A DNA stretch of 64,000 nucleotides from Candidatus Pedobacter colombiensis (lineage in GTDB: Bacteria; Bacteroidota; Bacteroidia; Sphingobacteriales; Sphingobacteriaceae). Location: positions 2,976,001-3,040,000 of the forward strand of contig CP119313.1 in assembly GCA_029202485.1 (NCBI GenBank). Reading direction: 5' to 3'. Shown here piece by piece: positions 8,064-17,154 of this stretch. Positions within the stretch are counted from its first letter, which is position 1; every line of letters starts with the position of its first letter. Below the pieces are notes generated by a model. The model saw nothing but the letters and a program-made list of their open reading frames with translations. It was not told the origin of the DNA and made no database searches. Made by a program: the position numbers and the translations under genes.

Positions 8064-9239
8064 TTATTTCTGTACGCTAAATTTATAAATCGTTACAGTT
8101 TTATAGACTTGTCCAGGTTTCAGTTCTGTAGTTGGAAACGAATGTTGGTTAGGTGAATCCGGGAAATGTTGGGTCTCCAGACAGAAAGCTGAACGATGCG
8201 GATAACTTACCTGACCTTTACCATCATGATCATTCCCTGTTAAGAAATTACCACTGTAAAATTGTAATCCAGGCTCTTCGGTTAAAACATCCATCACAAT
8301 ACCTGTTTTAGGACTGATAACTGTAGCCACTTTACGTAACCCATTACCTTTTCTTAATACAAAATTATGGTCATAACCTTTTCCAAATTTCAGTTGTTCG
8401 TTCTGATCATTAATTCTTGCACCAATTAAAGTTGGTTTGTTAAAATCAAATGGTGTACCTGCAACTTTCTCTAGTTTTCCAGTAGGAATTAAAGTCGAAT
8501 CAACCGGAGTATAATCTTCTGCATCAATAGATAACAAGTGATCTGTAATTGTTGAATCTCCTGCTCCATTCAAATTAAAGTAAGCATGGTTGGTCAAATT
8601 AATCACTGTATTTTTATCTGTAGTTGCATTGTAGCTTATTTTAAGGGCATTATCATCGGTTAATTCATAGGTTACCTTAACCGTTAAATTCCCCGGATAC
8701 CCCGCTTCGCCATCTTTAGAGAGATAAGACAGTTCAAGGGTTTGGTCATTCACTTTTTTTGCATCCCAAACCTGGCTAAAAAAACCATCAAATCCACCAT
8801 GAAGGCTATTCACTCCATCATTCAGTTCCAATTGATAAGTTTTGCCATCTAAAGTAAACTTTCCTTTCCCGATACGATTTCCATAACGGCCAATTAAAGC
8901 ACCGAAAAACGGTTCCCCTTTTTTCCTATAAGCGGTCAGGCTATCATAACCTAAAACCACATCTTTAAATACCTGGTGTTTGTCTGGCACCAATAAGGAT
9001 ACCACTCGTCCACCATAATTGGTAATAGCGGCTTCAGCACCATTTTTATTTTTTAATACAAAAAGTTCAACTTCCTTGCCACTTACATTTCCTTTAAACC
9101 CGTTTGCATCCGGTATATGGATGGTAGAAACAGCCAGGGAGTCATTTCCGGTAGATTGATGATTGTTCGCATTGCTGCAACTGCTTAACGTCCATACTGA
9201 AATAAAAATTAAACAAATGGAATTGAAATTTCTGTTCAT
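8064..9239 (-). CDS. galM: Aldose 1-epimerase (mutarotase), lipoprotein
   Basis: This 391-residue protein interconverts alpha and beta anomers of aldoses such as L-arabinose or D-galactose. The N-terminus has a lipoprotein signal ending LSSCSN, so the enzyme is probably anchored in the periplasm or outer membrane. Family landmarks are visible: NYGGRVVSLLVPD, GRYGNRIGKGKFTLDG, LHGG, the catalytic-region LTNHAYFNLNG, YDHNFVL, and a C-terminal EPGLQFYSGN. It is transcribed away from araR, and its promoter candidate is at 9269-9299. Bacteroides thetaiotaomicron also groups a galM homologue with araR and ara genes, which supports a role in arabinose use. Confidence 0.93.
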   Translation of the reverse strand: MNRNFNSICLIFISVWTLSSCSNANNHQSTGNDSLAVSTIHIPDANGFKGNVSGKEVELFVLKNKNGAEAAITNYGGRVVSLLVPDKHQVFKDVVLGYDSLTAYRKKGEPFFGALIGRYGNRIGKGKFTLDGKTYQLELNDGVNSLHGGFDGFFSQVWDAKKVNDQTLELSYLSKDGEAGYPGNLTVKVTYELTDDNALKISYNATTDKNTVINLTNHAYFNLNGAGDSTITDHLLSIDAEDYTPVDSTLIPTGKLEKVAGTPFDFNKPTLIGARINDQNEQLKFGKGYDHNFVLRKGNGLRKVATVISPKTGIVMDVLTEEPGLQFYSGNFLTGNDHDGKGQVSYPHRSAFCLETQHFPDSPNQHSFPTTELKPGQVYKTVTIYKFSVQK

Positions 9240-9268
9240 AATGTGTTTTTTTATATTTGATCGTATTA

Positions 9269-9299
9269 CTAAAGTATAAAAAGAATATTAAATGTCAAA
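9269..9299 (-). promoter_or_regulatory. Candidate galM promoter
   Basis: The minus strand reads TTTG (complement 9296-9299), 19 bp, then TACTTTAG (complement 9269-9276), one mismatch from TAnnTTTG. The expected transcript start is near 9262, giving a leader of about 22 nt. Confidence 0.5.
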
Positions 9300-9318
9300 A
9301 AAACAATTAATGTTCAAA
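9288..9318. promoter_or_regulatory. Direct repeat in galM/araR divergent region
   Basis: TTAAATGTCAAAA (9288-9300) and TTAATGTTCAAAA (9306-9318) are similar 13-mers 18 bp apart. The first overlaps the -33 element of the galM promoter. These are plausible AraR sites. The inverted repeat before araB has a related ATGTC core on its minus strand. Confidence 0.35.
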
Positions 9319-9362
9319 ATATGATATATTTACAACAGCAGATACCTAGCCCTTAAGAAGTA

Positions 9363-10073
9363 ATGAAAAAATATACTGATCAGACTCGTTTTTTAATTGC
9401 AGTTGATTGCATTGTTTTTGGATTTGATGGAGAGCATTTAAAACTACTCTTGATTAAACGTGGTTTTGAACCTGAAAAGGATAAATGGAGTTTGATGGGT
9501 GGTTTTGTTAGACCAGAGGAAAGTTTGGATGGTGCAGCCAATCGGGTACTTACTCAACTTACCGGACTTGAAGGTGTTTACCTGGAACAAATCCAAGCTT
9601 ATGGAGATCCACTAAGAGATCCCATTGAAAGAACCTTATCGGTTACCTATTTTGCATTGATAGACATCCATAAATACCAAACACAGATTAGCGACCAGTA
9701 TCATGCAGAGTGGTTTCTCTTAAAAGACGCACCTGAATTGATATTTGACCACAGCGACATGGTGGAAACGGCAAAAAAGAAAATAAGGTATAAAGCTGCC
9801 CTACACCCTATTCTTTTTGAACTTTTACCTAAAAAATTCACCATTCCACAACTTCAAAATTTGTATGAAGATGTATATAATACACATATAGACAACCGAA
9901 ACTTTATCCGAAAATTAACGGCAACGAAGCTGCTGATCAAACTTACCGAAAAGGATAAGTCCGGTTCTAAAAAAGGTGCATTTTATTTCAAACTAGATAA
10001 GAAAAAGTACAAAGCAAACTTTCAGGCATTCCTCAACTTCATTCCTAATCCCGACAAACTAATAACTGTATAA
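9363..10073 (+). CDS. araR: Nudix-fold transcriptional regulator, AraR type
   Basis: The 236 residues comprise an N-terminal Nudix fold (~8-145) and a C-terminal winged helix (~150-236, including FYFKLDKKKYK). The Nudix box region begins GGFVRPEESLDGAANRV at 46, but the catalytic REUXEEXGU part reads RVLTQLTGL, so the metal-binding glutamates are missing. That marks a ligand sensor and not a hydrolase. Nudix-derived AraR is the known L-arabinose regulator of Bacteroides, and the gene sits directly before araB and opposite galM, matching that context. It probably represses the ara operon until arabinose binds. The 88-bp gap to araB contains a strong inverted repeat. Confidence 0.88.
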   Translation: MKKYTDQTRFLIAVDCIVFGFDGEHLKLLLIKRGFEPEKDKWSLMGGFVRPEESLDGAANRVLTQLTGLEGVYLEQIQAYGDPLRDPIERTLSVTYFALIDIHKYQTQISDQYHAEWFLLKDAPELIFDHSDMVETAKKKIRYKAALHPILFELLPKKFTIPQLQNLYEDVYNTHIDNRNFIRKLTATKLLIKLTEKDKSGSKKGAFYFKLDKKKYKANFQAFLNFIPNPDKLITV

Positions 10074-10124
10074 GAACCCTTTAGCTCACAAAGCAGGAAT
10101 CTTTAAAAAAATTCTTTTATTAAA

Positions 10125-10155
10125 TTAAATAAACGTTAATTAGACATTTATTTAA
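10125..10155. promoter_or_regulatory. Inverted repeat before araB, probable AraR operator
   Basis: TTAAATAAA (10125-10133) and TTTATTTAA (10147-10155) are perfect 9-bp complements with a 13-bp spacer. The right arm ends 7 bp before the araB ATG, where bound protein would block initiation. Assignment to AraR is inference from position. Confidence 0.5.
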
Positions 10156-10161
10156 CTAAAT

Positions 10162-11865
10162 ATGAGCAAAGATCAATACGTTATAGGGGTTGATTATGGA
10201 TCGGATTCTGTGCGTTCAGTCATTATTAACGCAAACAATGGAGCAGAACTGGCTTCATCCGTTTTCTATTATCCCCGCTGGCAGAAAGGCTTATTCTGCA
10301 ATCCGGCAAAAAATCAGTTCAGGCAACATCCCTTAGATTATATTGAAGGTCTTGAACAAAGCATAAAAGACTGTATAATTAAGGCTGGTGGTTCTACTAT
10401 TGCTGATTCTATAAAAGCTATTGCAGTTGATACAACAGGTTCTTCGCCTGTAGCTGTAAACCAGGCAGGTACACCTCTTGCCCTCTTACCTGAATTTGAG
10501 CAAAATCCTAATGCGATGTTTGTGTTATGGAAGGACCATACTTCTGTTAAAGAGGCTATGCAAATCAACAAACATGCAGAGAAATATGAGCCCAATTACC
10601 TTAAATATTGCGGTGGCATTTACTCATCAGAATGGTTCTGGGCTAAATTGTTACATATTTTACGTGCCGATGAAGCCGTAAAGGACGCTTGCTATTCCTG
10701 GGTAGAGCATTGTGATTGGGTACCTTTTCTACTTACCGGAGGCAGTGACGTTTCGAAAATCAAAAGAAGTCGCTGTGCTGCCGGACACAAAGCACTTTGG
10801 GCAGAAGAATTTGGTGGTTTACCTCCAAATGATTTCTTTACTGCGCTTGACCCACTTCTTGATGGTTTTACAGAACGTTTGTATAAAGATACTTTCACTT
10901 CTGATGTATCCGCAGGAAACATCAGTAAAGAATGGGCCGAACGCTTGGGCTTAAATACAAATGTGGTGATTGGCGTTGGCGCTTTTGATGCACACATGGG
11001 TGCTGTGGGTGGACAAATTGAGCCTTATCATTTAAGTAAGGTAATGGGTACTTCTACCTGTGATATTTTAGTCGTACCGCAATCAGATATTGATGGTAAA
11101 CTCATCAAGGGAATTTGTGGACAAGTGAATGGTTCTGTTATTCCAGGGATGTCGGGTCTTGAAGCCGGACAATCGGCTTTTGGTGACGTATATGCCTGGT
11201 TTAAAGAAGTGTTGGCCTGGCCAATTAAAAGTCTGTTAAGAAATTCGGCATTATTGGATGGTCATACTGCTGCAGCCCTTGAAAAAGAGCTTTTAGATCA
11301 GCTTATTCCAGAACTCAGCAAACAGGCTGCTTTATTACCAAAAACAGACGATGATGAACTGGCCATAGATTGGTTAAATGGAAGAAGAACTCCAGATGCT
11401 AATCAGGAATTAAAAGGAGCAATCCATAATCTTGATTTGGGTAGTGATGCTCCGCGTCTATTCAGAGCATTAGTGGAAGCAACCTGTTTTGGCGCTAAAA
11501 ACATAGTTGATCGTTTTAACGCTGAGGGTATTCCGGTAAAAGGTATTATTGGTATTGGAGGTGTAGCTAAAAAATCGCCATTTGTGATGCAAACTATGGC
11601 AAATGTACTGAATATGCCAATTCGTATCCATCAATTTGAACATACTTGTGCTTTAGGTGCAGCCATGTTTGCAGCTGTTGCAGGAGGCATTTATCCTAAT
11701 GTTGAAGCGGCCATGGTAGGTATGGGTAGTGGTTTCGATAACGAATATATACCTCAAGCTGAAACAACTGCTTATTATGAGGCTCGCTTTATAAAGTATA
11801 AAACGCTTGGCGCTTTTATCGAAGAAAGTACTAAAAATGAACACCATGTTTTACAACAGGCATAA
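10162..11865 (+). CDS. araB: L-ribulokinase
   Basis: AraB phosphorylates L-ribulose to L-ribulose 5-phosphate with ATP in the cytoplasm. The 567-residue length matches AraB. The FGGY-kinase layout is visible: an N-terminal phosphate loop (VIGVDYGSDSVRSVIINA), DTTGSSPVAV, the sugar-binding segment with VGAFDAHMGAVGG, GTSTCDILV, and the C-terminal ATPase half with GIGGVAKKSPFVMQTMANVL. It is the first enzyme gene of the cluster araB-araD-araA-symporter. The gap to araD is 32 bp, so the genes are probably co-transcribed. No ribosome-binding site of the GGAGG kind is present, as usual in Bacteroidetes. Confidence 0.96.
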   Translation: MSKDQYVIGVDYGSDSVRSVIINANNGAELASSVFYYPRWQKGLFCNPAKNQFRQHPLDYIEGLEQSIKDCIIKAGGSTIADSIKAIAVDTTGSSPVAVNQAGTPLALLPEFEQNPNAMFVLWKDHTSVKEAMQINKHAEKYEPNYLKYCGGIYSSEWFWAKLLHILRADEAVKDACYSWVEHCDWVPFLLTGGSDVSKIKRSRCAAGHKALWAEEFGGLPPNDFFTALDPLLDGFTERLYKDTFTSDVSAGNISKEWAERLGLNTNVVIGVGAFDAHMGAVGGQIEPYHLSKVMGTSTCDILVVPQSDIDGKLIKGICGQVNGSVIPGMSGLEAGQSAFGDVYAWFKEVLAWPIKSLLRNSALLDGHTAAALEKELLDQLIPELSKQAALLPKTDDDELAIDWLNGRRTPDANQELKGAIHNLDLGSDAPRLFRALVEATCFGAKNIVDRFNAEGIPVKGIIGIGGVAKKSPFVMQTMANVLNMPIRIHQFEHTCALGAAMFAAVAGGIYPNVEAAMVGMGSGFDNEYIPQAETTAYYEARFIKYKTLGAFIEESTKNEHHVLQQA

Positions 11866-11897
11866 ATCTGTTGTGCTATAGCTATAAAATAACAACA

Positions 11898-12596
11898 ATG
11901 AACAACTACCAGGAAATTAAAGAAAAGGCTTATCTGGCAAATATGCAACTCCCTAAATTAGGGTTGGTGCTTTTCACCTTTGGTAATGCCAGCGCTGCAG
12001 ATAGAGCTGCTGGTGTATTTGCTATAAAACCAAGCGGCGTACCATATGAAGAACTTTCACCGGAGAAAATGGTGATCGTTGACTTCGATGGCAATACAGT
12101 TGAAGGTACACTTCGTCCTTCATCTGATACAAAAACACATGCGGTATTGTATAAGCATTGGGAAGATGTTGGGGGTATTGTACACACCCACTCTACCTAT
12201 GGAACCGCATGGGCGCAATCTCAAAGGGCAATACCTATTTATGGTACCACACATGCTGATCATCTTACGGTCGACATCCCCTGTGCCCCTCCTATGCATG
12301 ATGATAGGATATCCGGGAACTATGAATATGAAACCGGATTCCAGATCATGAACCACCTAAAAGAGGCTGGCTTAAGCTACAAAGAGGTAGAAATGATCCT
12401 TGTTGGCAATCATGCTCCTTTTACCTGGGCAAAAACTGCCGAAAAAGCGGTATACAACAGTGCGGTAGTAGAAGAGCTGGCAAGAATGGCCTTCCTCACA
12501 GAACAAATACGTAGAGACGTACCTAAATTAAAAGACTCATTAATTAAAAAGCACTATGAAAGAAAACATGGCGCTGATTCTTATTACGGACAATAA
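11898..12596 (+). CDS. araD: L-ribulose-5-phosphate 4-epimerase
   Basis: AraD converts L-ribulose 5-phosphate to D-xylulose 5-phosphate, feeding the pentose phosphate pathway. It is a class II aldolase-fold zinc enzyme. The zinc ligands appear in HTHSTYGTAWAQ and in the downstream histidine of LVGNHAPFTWA, and ADH is also present. The start is set at the ATG at 11898, giving 232 residues, nearly the same as E. coli AraD; the open frame reaches upstream to 11871 but only through a non-ATG codon. The gene is followed by araA after 11 bp. Confidence 0.95.
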   Translation: MNNYQEIKEKAYLANMQLPKLGLVLFTFGNASAADRAAGVFAIKPSGVPYEELSPEKMVIVDFDGNTVEGTLRPSSDTKTHAVLYKHWEDVGGIVHTHSTYGTAWAQSQRAIPIYGTTHADHLTVDIPCAPPMHDDRISGNYEYETGFQIMNHLKEAGLSYKEVEMILVGNHAPFTWAKTAEKAVYNSAVVEELARMAFLTEQIRRDVPKLKDSLIKKHYERKHGADSYYGQ

Positions 12597-12607
12597 CTAA
12601 ACATAAA

Positions 12608-14107
12608 ATGATTAATCTGAAACAATTTGAAGCCTGGTTCATCACAGGAAGCCAGCATTTATACGGAGAAGAAACACTTAGACAAGTTGCAGAACATTCA
12701 CTGCAAATTGCGAAGGGTTTAAATGAGGCACCACAGATTCCTGTTAAAATTGTATTTAAACCTGTTGTAAAAACTCCTGAAGAAATTTATCAGATCTGCC
12801 AGGAAGCCAATACCGCCGAAAACTGTATCGGTATCATCGCCTGGATGCATACCTTCTCCCCTGCAAAAATGTGGATTGGTGGTTTAAAAGTATTGCAAAA
12901 ACCTTTATTACACCTACATACTCAGTTTAACCGCGATATCCCTTGGAGCACCATAGATATGGACTTTATGAACTTGAACCAAAGTGCACATGGCGACAGA
13001 GAGTTCGGTTTCATCATGTCGAGAATGCGCCTGAACAGAAAAGTTGTGGTTGGCCATTGGGAAGATAATGAAGTAAGAGAAGGTTTGAATACATGGTTAA
13101 GAGCAGCTGCCGGCTGGTTCGATATGCAAGGGGCTAAATTTGTACGTTTTGGCGACAACATGCGCTACGTTGCTGTAACCGATGGTGACAAGGTTGAAGC
13201 GGAGATCAAATTTGGTTATTCTGTAAACACACATGGTATCGGCGATCTTGTTGCGGTAATTAATCAAACCAGTGATGCCGCGATAGATCAGTTGATCAAA
13301 GAATACGAAGGTCGCTATGTGATGAATAAAGCGTTGCTTAAAGGTGGGGATCAATACCAATCCTTGCGCGAGGCTGCAAAAATTGAAATCGGTATGCGTA
13401 ATTTCTTACAACAAGGAAACTTTAAAGGCTTTACAGATACTTTTGAAGACTTGCATGGCATGGTTCAACTTCCGGGAATTGCTTCTCAGCGTTTAATGGC
13501 AGAAGGTTATGGTTTTGGTGGCGAAGGCGACTGGAAAACATCGGCACTGGTAAGAGCTATGAAGGTAATGGGTAGTGGATTAAAAGGCGGGAATTCCTTT
13601 ATGGAAGACTACACCTATCATTTCGATCCTAAAAACTCAATGGTGCTGGGATCACATATGCTGGAAATTTGCGAGTCGATTGCTGATGGCCCTGTAAAAT
13701 GTGATATTCATCCGCTAGGGATTGGTGGAAAAGCAGATCCTGTAAGGTTAGTATTTAACGCTGCAGCTGGTCCTGCTTTAAATGCCTCTATTGTTGATAT
13801 GGGTAATCGTTTCCGTTTGCTGGTTAACAATGTTGATGCTGTTGCCATAACCGAAGATATCCCAAAATTGCCGGTAGCTCGCGTTTTATGGAAACCGCAG
13901 CCTGATATGAAAACCGGATGTGCAGCATGGATTTACGCGGGTGGTGCTCACCATACCTGCTACAGTCAGAATCTTACTGCCGAACACCTAACTGATTTTG
14001 CAGATATGGCAGGCATTGAAACTGTAATTATCGATAAGCATACACATCTTAACCAGTTCCGTAACGAGTTGAAGTGGAATGAAGTATACTATCAGCTAAA
14101 CAAATAA
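12608..14107 (+). CDS. araA: L-arabinose isomerase
   Basis: AraA interconverts L-arabinose and L-ribulose, the first step of the pathway, in the cytoplasm. It has 499 residues versus 500 in E. coli. The opening EAWFITGSQHLYGEE is the family signature. Active-site regions such as GFGGEGDWKTSALVRAMK (catalytic glutamate and metal-site residues), LEICESIADGPVKCDIHPLGIGGKADPVRL and AGGAHHTCYSQNL are all intact. It sits third in the ara operon, 22 bp before the symporter gene. The enzyme order B-D-A with a sodium symporter is typical of Bacteroidetes. Confidence 0.97.
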   Translation: MINLKQFEAWFITGSQHLYGEETLRQVAEHSLQIAKGLNEAPQIPVKIVFKPVVKTPEEIYQICQEANTAENCIGIIAWMHTFSPAKMWIGGLKVLQKPLLHLHTQFNRDIPWSTIDMDFMNLNQSAHGDREFGFIMSRMRLNRKVVVGHWEDNEVREGLNTWLRAAAGWFDMQGAKFVRFGDNMRYVAVTDGDKVEAEIKFGYSVNTHGIGDLVAVINQTSDAAIDQLIKEYEGRYVMNKALLKGGDQYQSLREAAKIEIGMRNFLQQGNFKGFTDTFEDLHGMVQLPGIASQRLMAEGYGFGGEGDWKTSALVRAMKVMGSGLKGGNSFMEDYTYHFDPKNSMVLGSHMLEICESIADGPVKCDIHPLGIGGKADPVRLVFNAAAGPALNASIVDMGNRFRLLVNNVDAVAITEDIPKLPVARVLWKPQPDMKTGCAAWIYAGGAHHTCYSQNLTAEHLTDFADMAGIETVIIDKHTHLNQFRNELKWNEVYYQLNK

Positions 14108-14129
14108 ACCTAACCAAATATTATATCTC

Positions 14130-15815
14130 ATGAGCAGCAGTTTAGTCTTCACAGATTATGTAGTTTTTATTTTCTATTTTCTCATCGTCACCGTTTATGG
14201 TTATATCATTTACAATAGGCGTAAAAAAAATGAGCACGATGCTAAGGCATTTTTCCTTGCCGAAGGTACATTAACCTGGTGGGCCATTGGAGCTTCCCTA
14301 ATTGCCTCTAACATCTCTGCAGAGCAGTTTATTGGCATGAGTGGGGAAGGCTTTTTTCTTGGGATCGCTGTAGCTGCCTACGAGTGGATTGCCGCTATTG
14401 CCCTGATCATTGTTGCCGTGTGGTTTATTCCTGTTTATCTTAAAAACAAGATCTACACCATGCCACAATTTCTGCAAACCAGGTACAATGAAACTGTTGC
14501 TTTAATTATGGCCGTATTTTGGTTGTTCCTTTACATTTTCGTTAACCTCACCTCCATTTTATACCTTGGGGCTGTGGCGATCAACGGGCTTACTGGTGGG
14601 GAATACTTGCACATAATTATGTTGGGGCTGGCTGCCTTCGCCTTATTTATATCGCTTGGTGGAATGAAAGTCGTTGCTTATACAGATGTAATACAGGTTG
14701 CCGTTCTGATATTTGGCGGGTTGGTTACTACTTATATCGCTTTAACTGTGGTAGGTCAGAAGTTTGGTGTTGGTGCCAATGCTATTGCCGGCTTTAATGT
14801 ACTGATGGAACAAGCTCCGGAACATTTTAAAATGATCATTCCAAAACCTACGGCTACCTCTACTCAAAATGAGATCAGCAAATACCTTACGCTTCCGGGG
14901 ACAGCATCTTATGTTGCAGGAATATGGATCATCAACCTTAACTACTGGGGATGCAATCAATACATTACACAAAGGGCATTGGGCGCCGATCTGCAAACGG
15001 CCAGAACAGGTATTTTATTTGCAGGTTTCTTAAAGCTGCTGATGCCTGTTATTGTGATGTTACCTGGTATTGCTGCTTTTGTATTGTATAAAAATGGACA
15101 TTTACCACAGCTGGTTGGCGGCAAAGATGGTGCTTATTCGGCAATACTTACCTTTTTACCAACAGGCTTAAAGGGGTTATCAATTGCTGCCTTAACGGCT
15201 GCCATTGTTGCTTCTCTAGCGGGAAAACTAAACAGTATTTCTACCATTTTTACATTAGATGTGTATTCTAAATATTTTAAAAAGAATACAGACCAACGCA
15301 ACCTTGTTTATGTAGGTCGCGCTACTGTTATTTTAGGCTTAATACTAGCGGTAATGTTTACCTGGACAGACTTGCTGGGGATCGGTGGCGTAGGTGGCTT
15401 TACCTATATACAAAAGTATACCGGCTTTATTAGTCCGGGTGTATTTGCCATGTTTATTTTAGGTATGTTCTGGAAACGTACAACAGGAAGTGCAGCCATC
15501 GTAGGTGTAATTGCTGGTTTCCTTTTGTCTGTTTTCTTTAATGAATTTGCGCCGTCAGTTTTAGGCAATGATACCTGGATGTACACGGCTTATACAAACG
15601 GTAATGGGGGATTTGAAATTCCTTTTCACATTTGCATGGGCTTATCGTTTGCCTTTACTATGCTATTGATGATTGGTATAAGCTTAGCTGGTCCTAAAGT
15701 AAATCCAAAAGCTTTTGAGCTGGATAAAACTATGTTTAAAGTATCACCTTCTACGTTAATACTTATTGTTTTGACCCTATTGATAGTTGCTGCACTTTAT
15801 GTGAAGTTCTGGTAA
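14130..15815 (+). CDS. Sodium:solute symporter (SSS family), probable L-arabinose importer
   Basis: The 561-residue inner-membrane protein has about 14 predicted hydrophobic helices. SSS signatures are clear: an N-terminal helix, then LTWWAIGASLIASNISAEQFIGMSG, the sodium-site region in the middle, and LAALTAAIVASLAGKLNSISTIFTLDVY. It is the last gene of the ara operon, so L-arabinose is the most likely cargo; Bacteroides carries an SSS transporter in the same arabinose context. A long hairpin (15826-15870) follows. Related SSS proteins carry glucose, galactose or myo-inositol, so specificity is inferred only from context. Confidence 0.92.
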   Translation: MSSSLVFTDYVVFIFYFLIVTVYGYIIYNRRKKNEHDAKAFFLAEGTLTWWAIGASLIASNISAEQFIGMSGEGFFLGIAVAAYEWIAAIALIIVAVWFIPVYLKNKIYTMPQFLQTRYNETVALIMAVFWLFLYIFVNLTSILYLGAVAINGLTGGEYLHIIMLGLAAFALFISLGGMKVVAYTDVIQVAVLIFGGLVTTYIALTVVGQKFGVGANAIAGFNVLMEQAPEHFKMIIPKPTATSTQNEISKYLTLPGTASYVAGIWIINLNYWGCNQYITQRALGADLQTARTGILFAGFLKLLMPVIVMLPGIAAFVLYKNGHLPQLVGGKDGAYSAILTFLPTGLKGLSIAALTAAIVASLAGKLNSISTIFTLDVYSKYFKKNTDQRNLVYVGRATVILGLILAVMFTWTDLLGIGGVGGFTYIQKYTGFISPGVFAMFILGMFWKRTTGSAAIVGVIAGFLLSVFFNEFAPSVLGNDTWMYTAYTNGNGGFEIPFHICMGLSFAFTMLLMIGISLAGPKVNPKAFELDKTMFKVSPSTLILIVLTLLIVAALYVKFW

Positions 15816-15825
15816 TAATGAGCCG

Positions 15826-15870
15826 TATTAGAAAGCGGTGCTTGTAAGCTACAAACACCTCTTTCTAATA
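15826..15870. terminator. Bidirectional hairpin terminator after the ara operon
   Basis: A 21-bp stem with two mismatches and a 3-nt loop (AGC): TATTAGAAAG at the left foot and CTTTCTAATA at the right. It sits between the symporter stop (15815) and the convergent gene ending at 15881. There is no clear T run, but the position and stability suit termination from both sides. Confidence 0.7.
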
Positions 15871-15880
15871 TATACATAAA

Positions 15881-16309
15881 TCATTTACTGTATATCCCTA
15901 CATACCTCTGGTTAGCATTGAGTAAAATCAGATCAGCATAGGTTTGCATAAACAACTCTGATTGTCCTTCATTTCTCCCCTTTACCAGCAAATCTGCCAG
16001 TTCGCTCATTTCCATTCGTAGCTTCGTATTCATTGGAATAAATACATAATCGGTCAACTTATTTACGAGCAATGCACTATTGTAATCCTGAGGATAACGA
16101 TCAAAAAAATCCCGGCAAAAAAACTCATTGAATGAAAATATCCATCCTGATGTATCATAGCTATCCATATCAAAAGAAACACCGGAAGGTACAAAGACCA
16201 TACTTTCACCTTCATCTAACCACATTAAACGGAAACTGAAGATACTTTGTGACTTTTCGTTTCTGTTATACTCCTCCAGACGGTTAATACTTAAAAAATT
16301 TAAACTCAT
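15881..16309 (-). CDS. AraC-type ligand-binding (cupin-like) domain without DNA-binding domain
   Basis: The 142 residues resemble only the N-terminal sensor half of AraC-family regulators: FSFRLMWLDEGESMVFVPSG followed by SGWIFSFNEFFCRDFF, which matches the strand pattern before the linker in such proteins. No helix-turn-helix follows; the frame ends at YVGIYSK and a hairpin terminator starts 11 bp downstream. It may be a degraded regulator or a stand-alone sensor that pairs with another protein. The fold assignment is by pattern only. The neighbours are the ara operon (convergent) and an Lrp regulator (divergent). Confidence 0.55.
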   Translation of the reverse strand: MSLNFLSINRLEEYNRNEKSQSIFSFRLMWLDEGESMVFVPSGVSFDMDSYDTSGWIFSFNEFFCRDFFDRYPQDYNSALLVNKLTDYVFIPMNTKLRMEMSELADLLVKGRNEGQSELFMQTYADLILLNANQRYVGIYSK

Positions 16310-16526
16310 TTTTCATCTATTTATTTATTGTTCTTTAATTGTTAGATGGAGCATTTGATGATTAAAATAGTTGGGGTTTAGAATGCCACAAATTTGAACA
16401 GTACAATTGATAAATTCTCAAATACCTATAAAAAGTGGAAAATTCATCAAATAAACACAGATCAAACAGAATTAAATTCTTTAAAGTACAAGAAAGTATC
16501 CATCTTACAGAATTAACGCTAACTAC

Positions 16527-16557
16527 TTGACAATCTGAATAGAATAGATTTAATTTG
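16527..16557 (+). promoter_or_regulatory. Candidate promoter for the Lrp-type gene
   Basis: TTG (16527-16529), 21 bp, then TAATTTG (16551-16557), one base short of TAnnTTTG. A start near 16564 would leave a leader of ~19 nt. The rest of the 273-bp gap (16310-16582) shows no other clear structure. Confidence 0.3.
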
Positions 16558-16582
16558 CAAAAAGAAGCGTAAAAAAACTAAT

Positions 16583-17068
16583 ATGACTACTATTACTTTG
16601 GATCAGACTGATCTACAACTATTACGCCTCATTCAAAAAGATGCCTCGTTGACCAATAAACAACTTGGGTTAAAATTGCACAAAGCCGGTAATACCATTT
16701 ATAACCGATTGGAGCGGCTCAAAAAGATCGGCTATATTATTGGTACCCACACCATCATTAACCGCGAAAAACTAGGGGAAATACTCACTTCTTTTACCCT
16801 CATTCAGCTGAAAGATCATAGTACCCAATCGTTAAAAAACTTCCAGCAGGAAGCCATTAAATTTACTGAGGTAATGGAATGCTATCACATGACAGGGGAT
16901 TTTGACTTTATTTTAAAAATCGTTGTCAGCAATATGCAGGCATATAAAGAGTTTGTAGTAAATAAACTAGCTAACCTACCCGACGTGGGCACAGTACGTA
17001 GCCAATTTGTAATTAATGAGGCAAAAAGGGAATTAGCTTATACCCTGGAAATACCTCCAGGGCAGTAA
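16583..17068 (+). CDS. Lrp/AsnC-family transcriptional regulator
   Basis: At 161 residues this is normal for the family. The N-terminal helix-turn-helix is clear (LDQTDLQLLRLIQKDASLTNKQLGLKLHKAGNTIYNRLERLKKIGYI, ~6-52). The C-terminal RAM ligand-binding domain follows (~70-150), with the characteristic VMECYHMTGDFDFILKIVV segment where the family usually has a GxxDyll-type motif. Lrp-type proteins form octamers and respond to amino acids or related metabolites. Its targets are not evident: the following gene (cytochrome) has its own promoter candidate, and the divergent neighbour is the AraC-like fragment. Confidence 0.93.
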   Translation: MTTITLDQTDLQLLRLIQKDASLTNKQLGLKLHKAGNTIYNRLERLKKIGYIIGTHTIINREKLGEILTSFTLIQLKDHSTQSLKNFQQEAIKFTEVMECYHMTGDFDFILKIVVSNMQAYKEFVVNKLANLPDVGTVRSQFVINEAKRELAYTLEIPPGQ

Positions 17069-17100
17069 ATTATTAAGATTAATTCCCAATAAGCAATAGG

Positions 17101-17132
17101 TTTGTCATATTAATCTAATCTAATTATATTGG
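17101..17132 (+). promoter_or_regulatory. Candidate promoter for the cytochrome gene
   Basis: TTTG (17101-17104), exactly 20 bp, then TATATTGG (17125-17132), one mismatch from TAnnTTTG. The expected leader is about 16 nt. Confidence 0.45.
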
Positions 17133-17154
17133 TTGATATATTAAATCATTTGTT

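Noticed and set aside
9363..10073. Active Nudix hydrolase
   Set aside because: The catalytic glutamates of the Nudix box are missing and the context is that of AraR.
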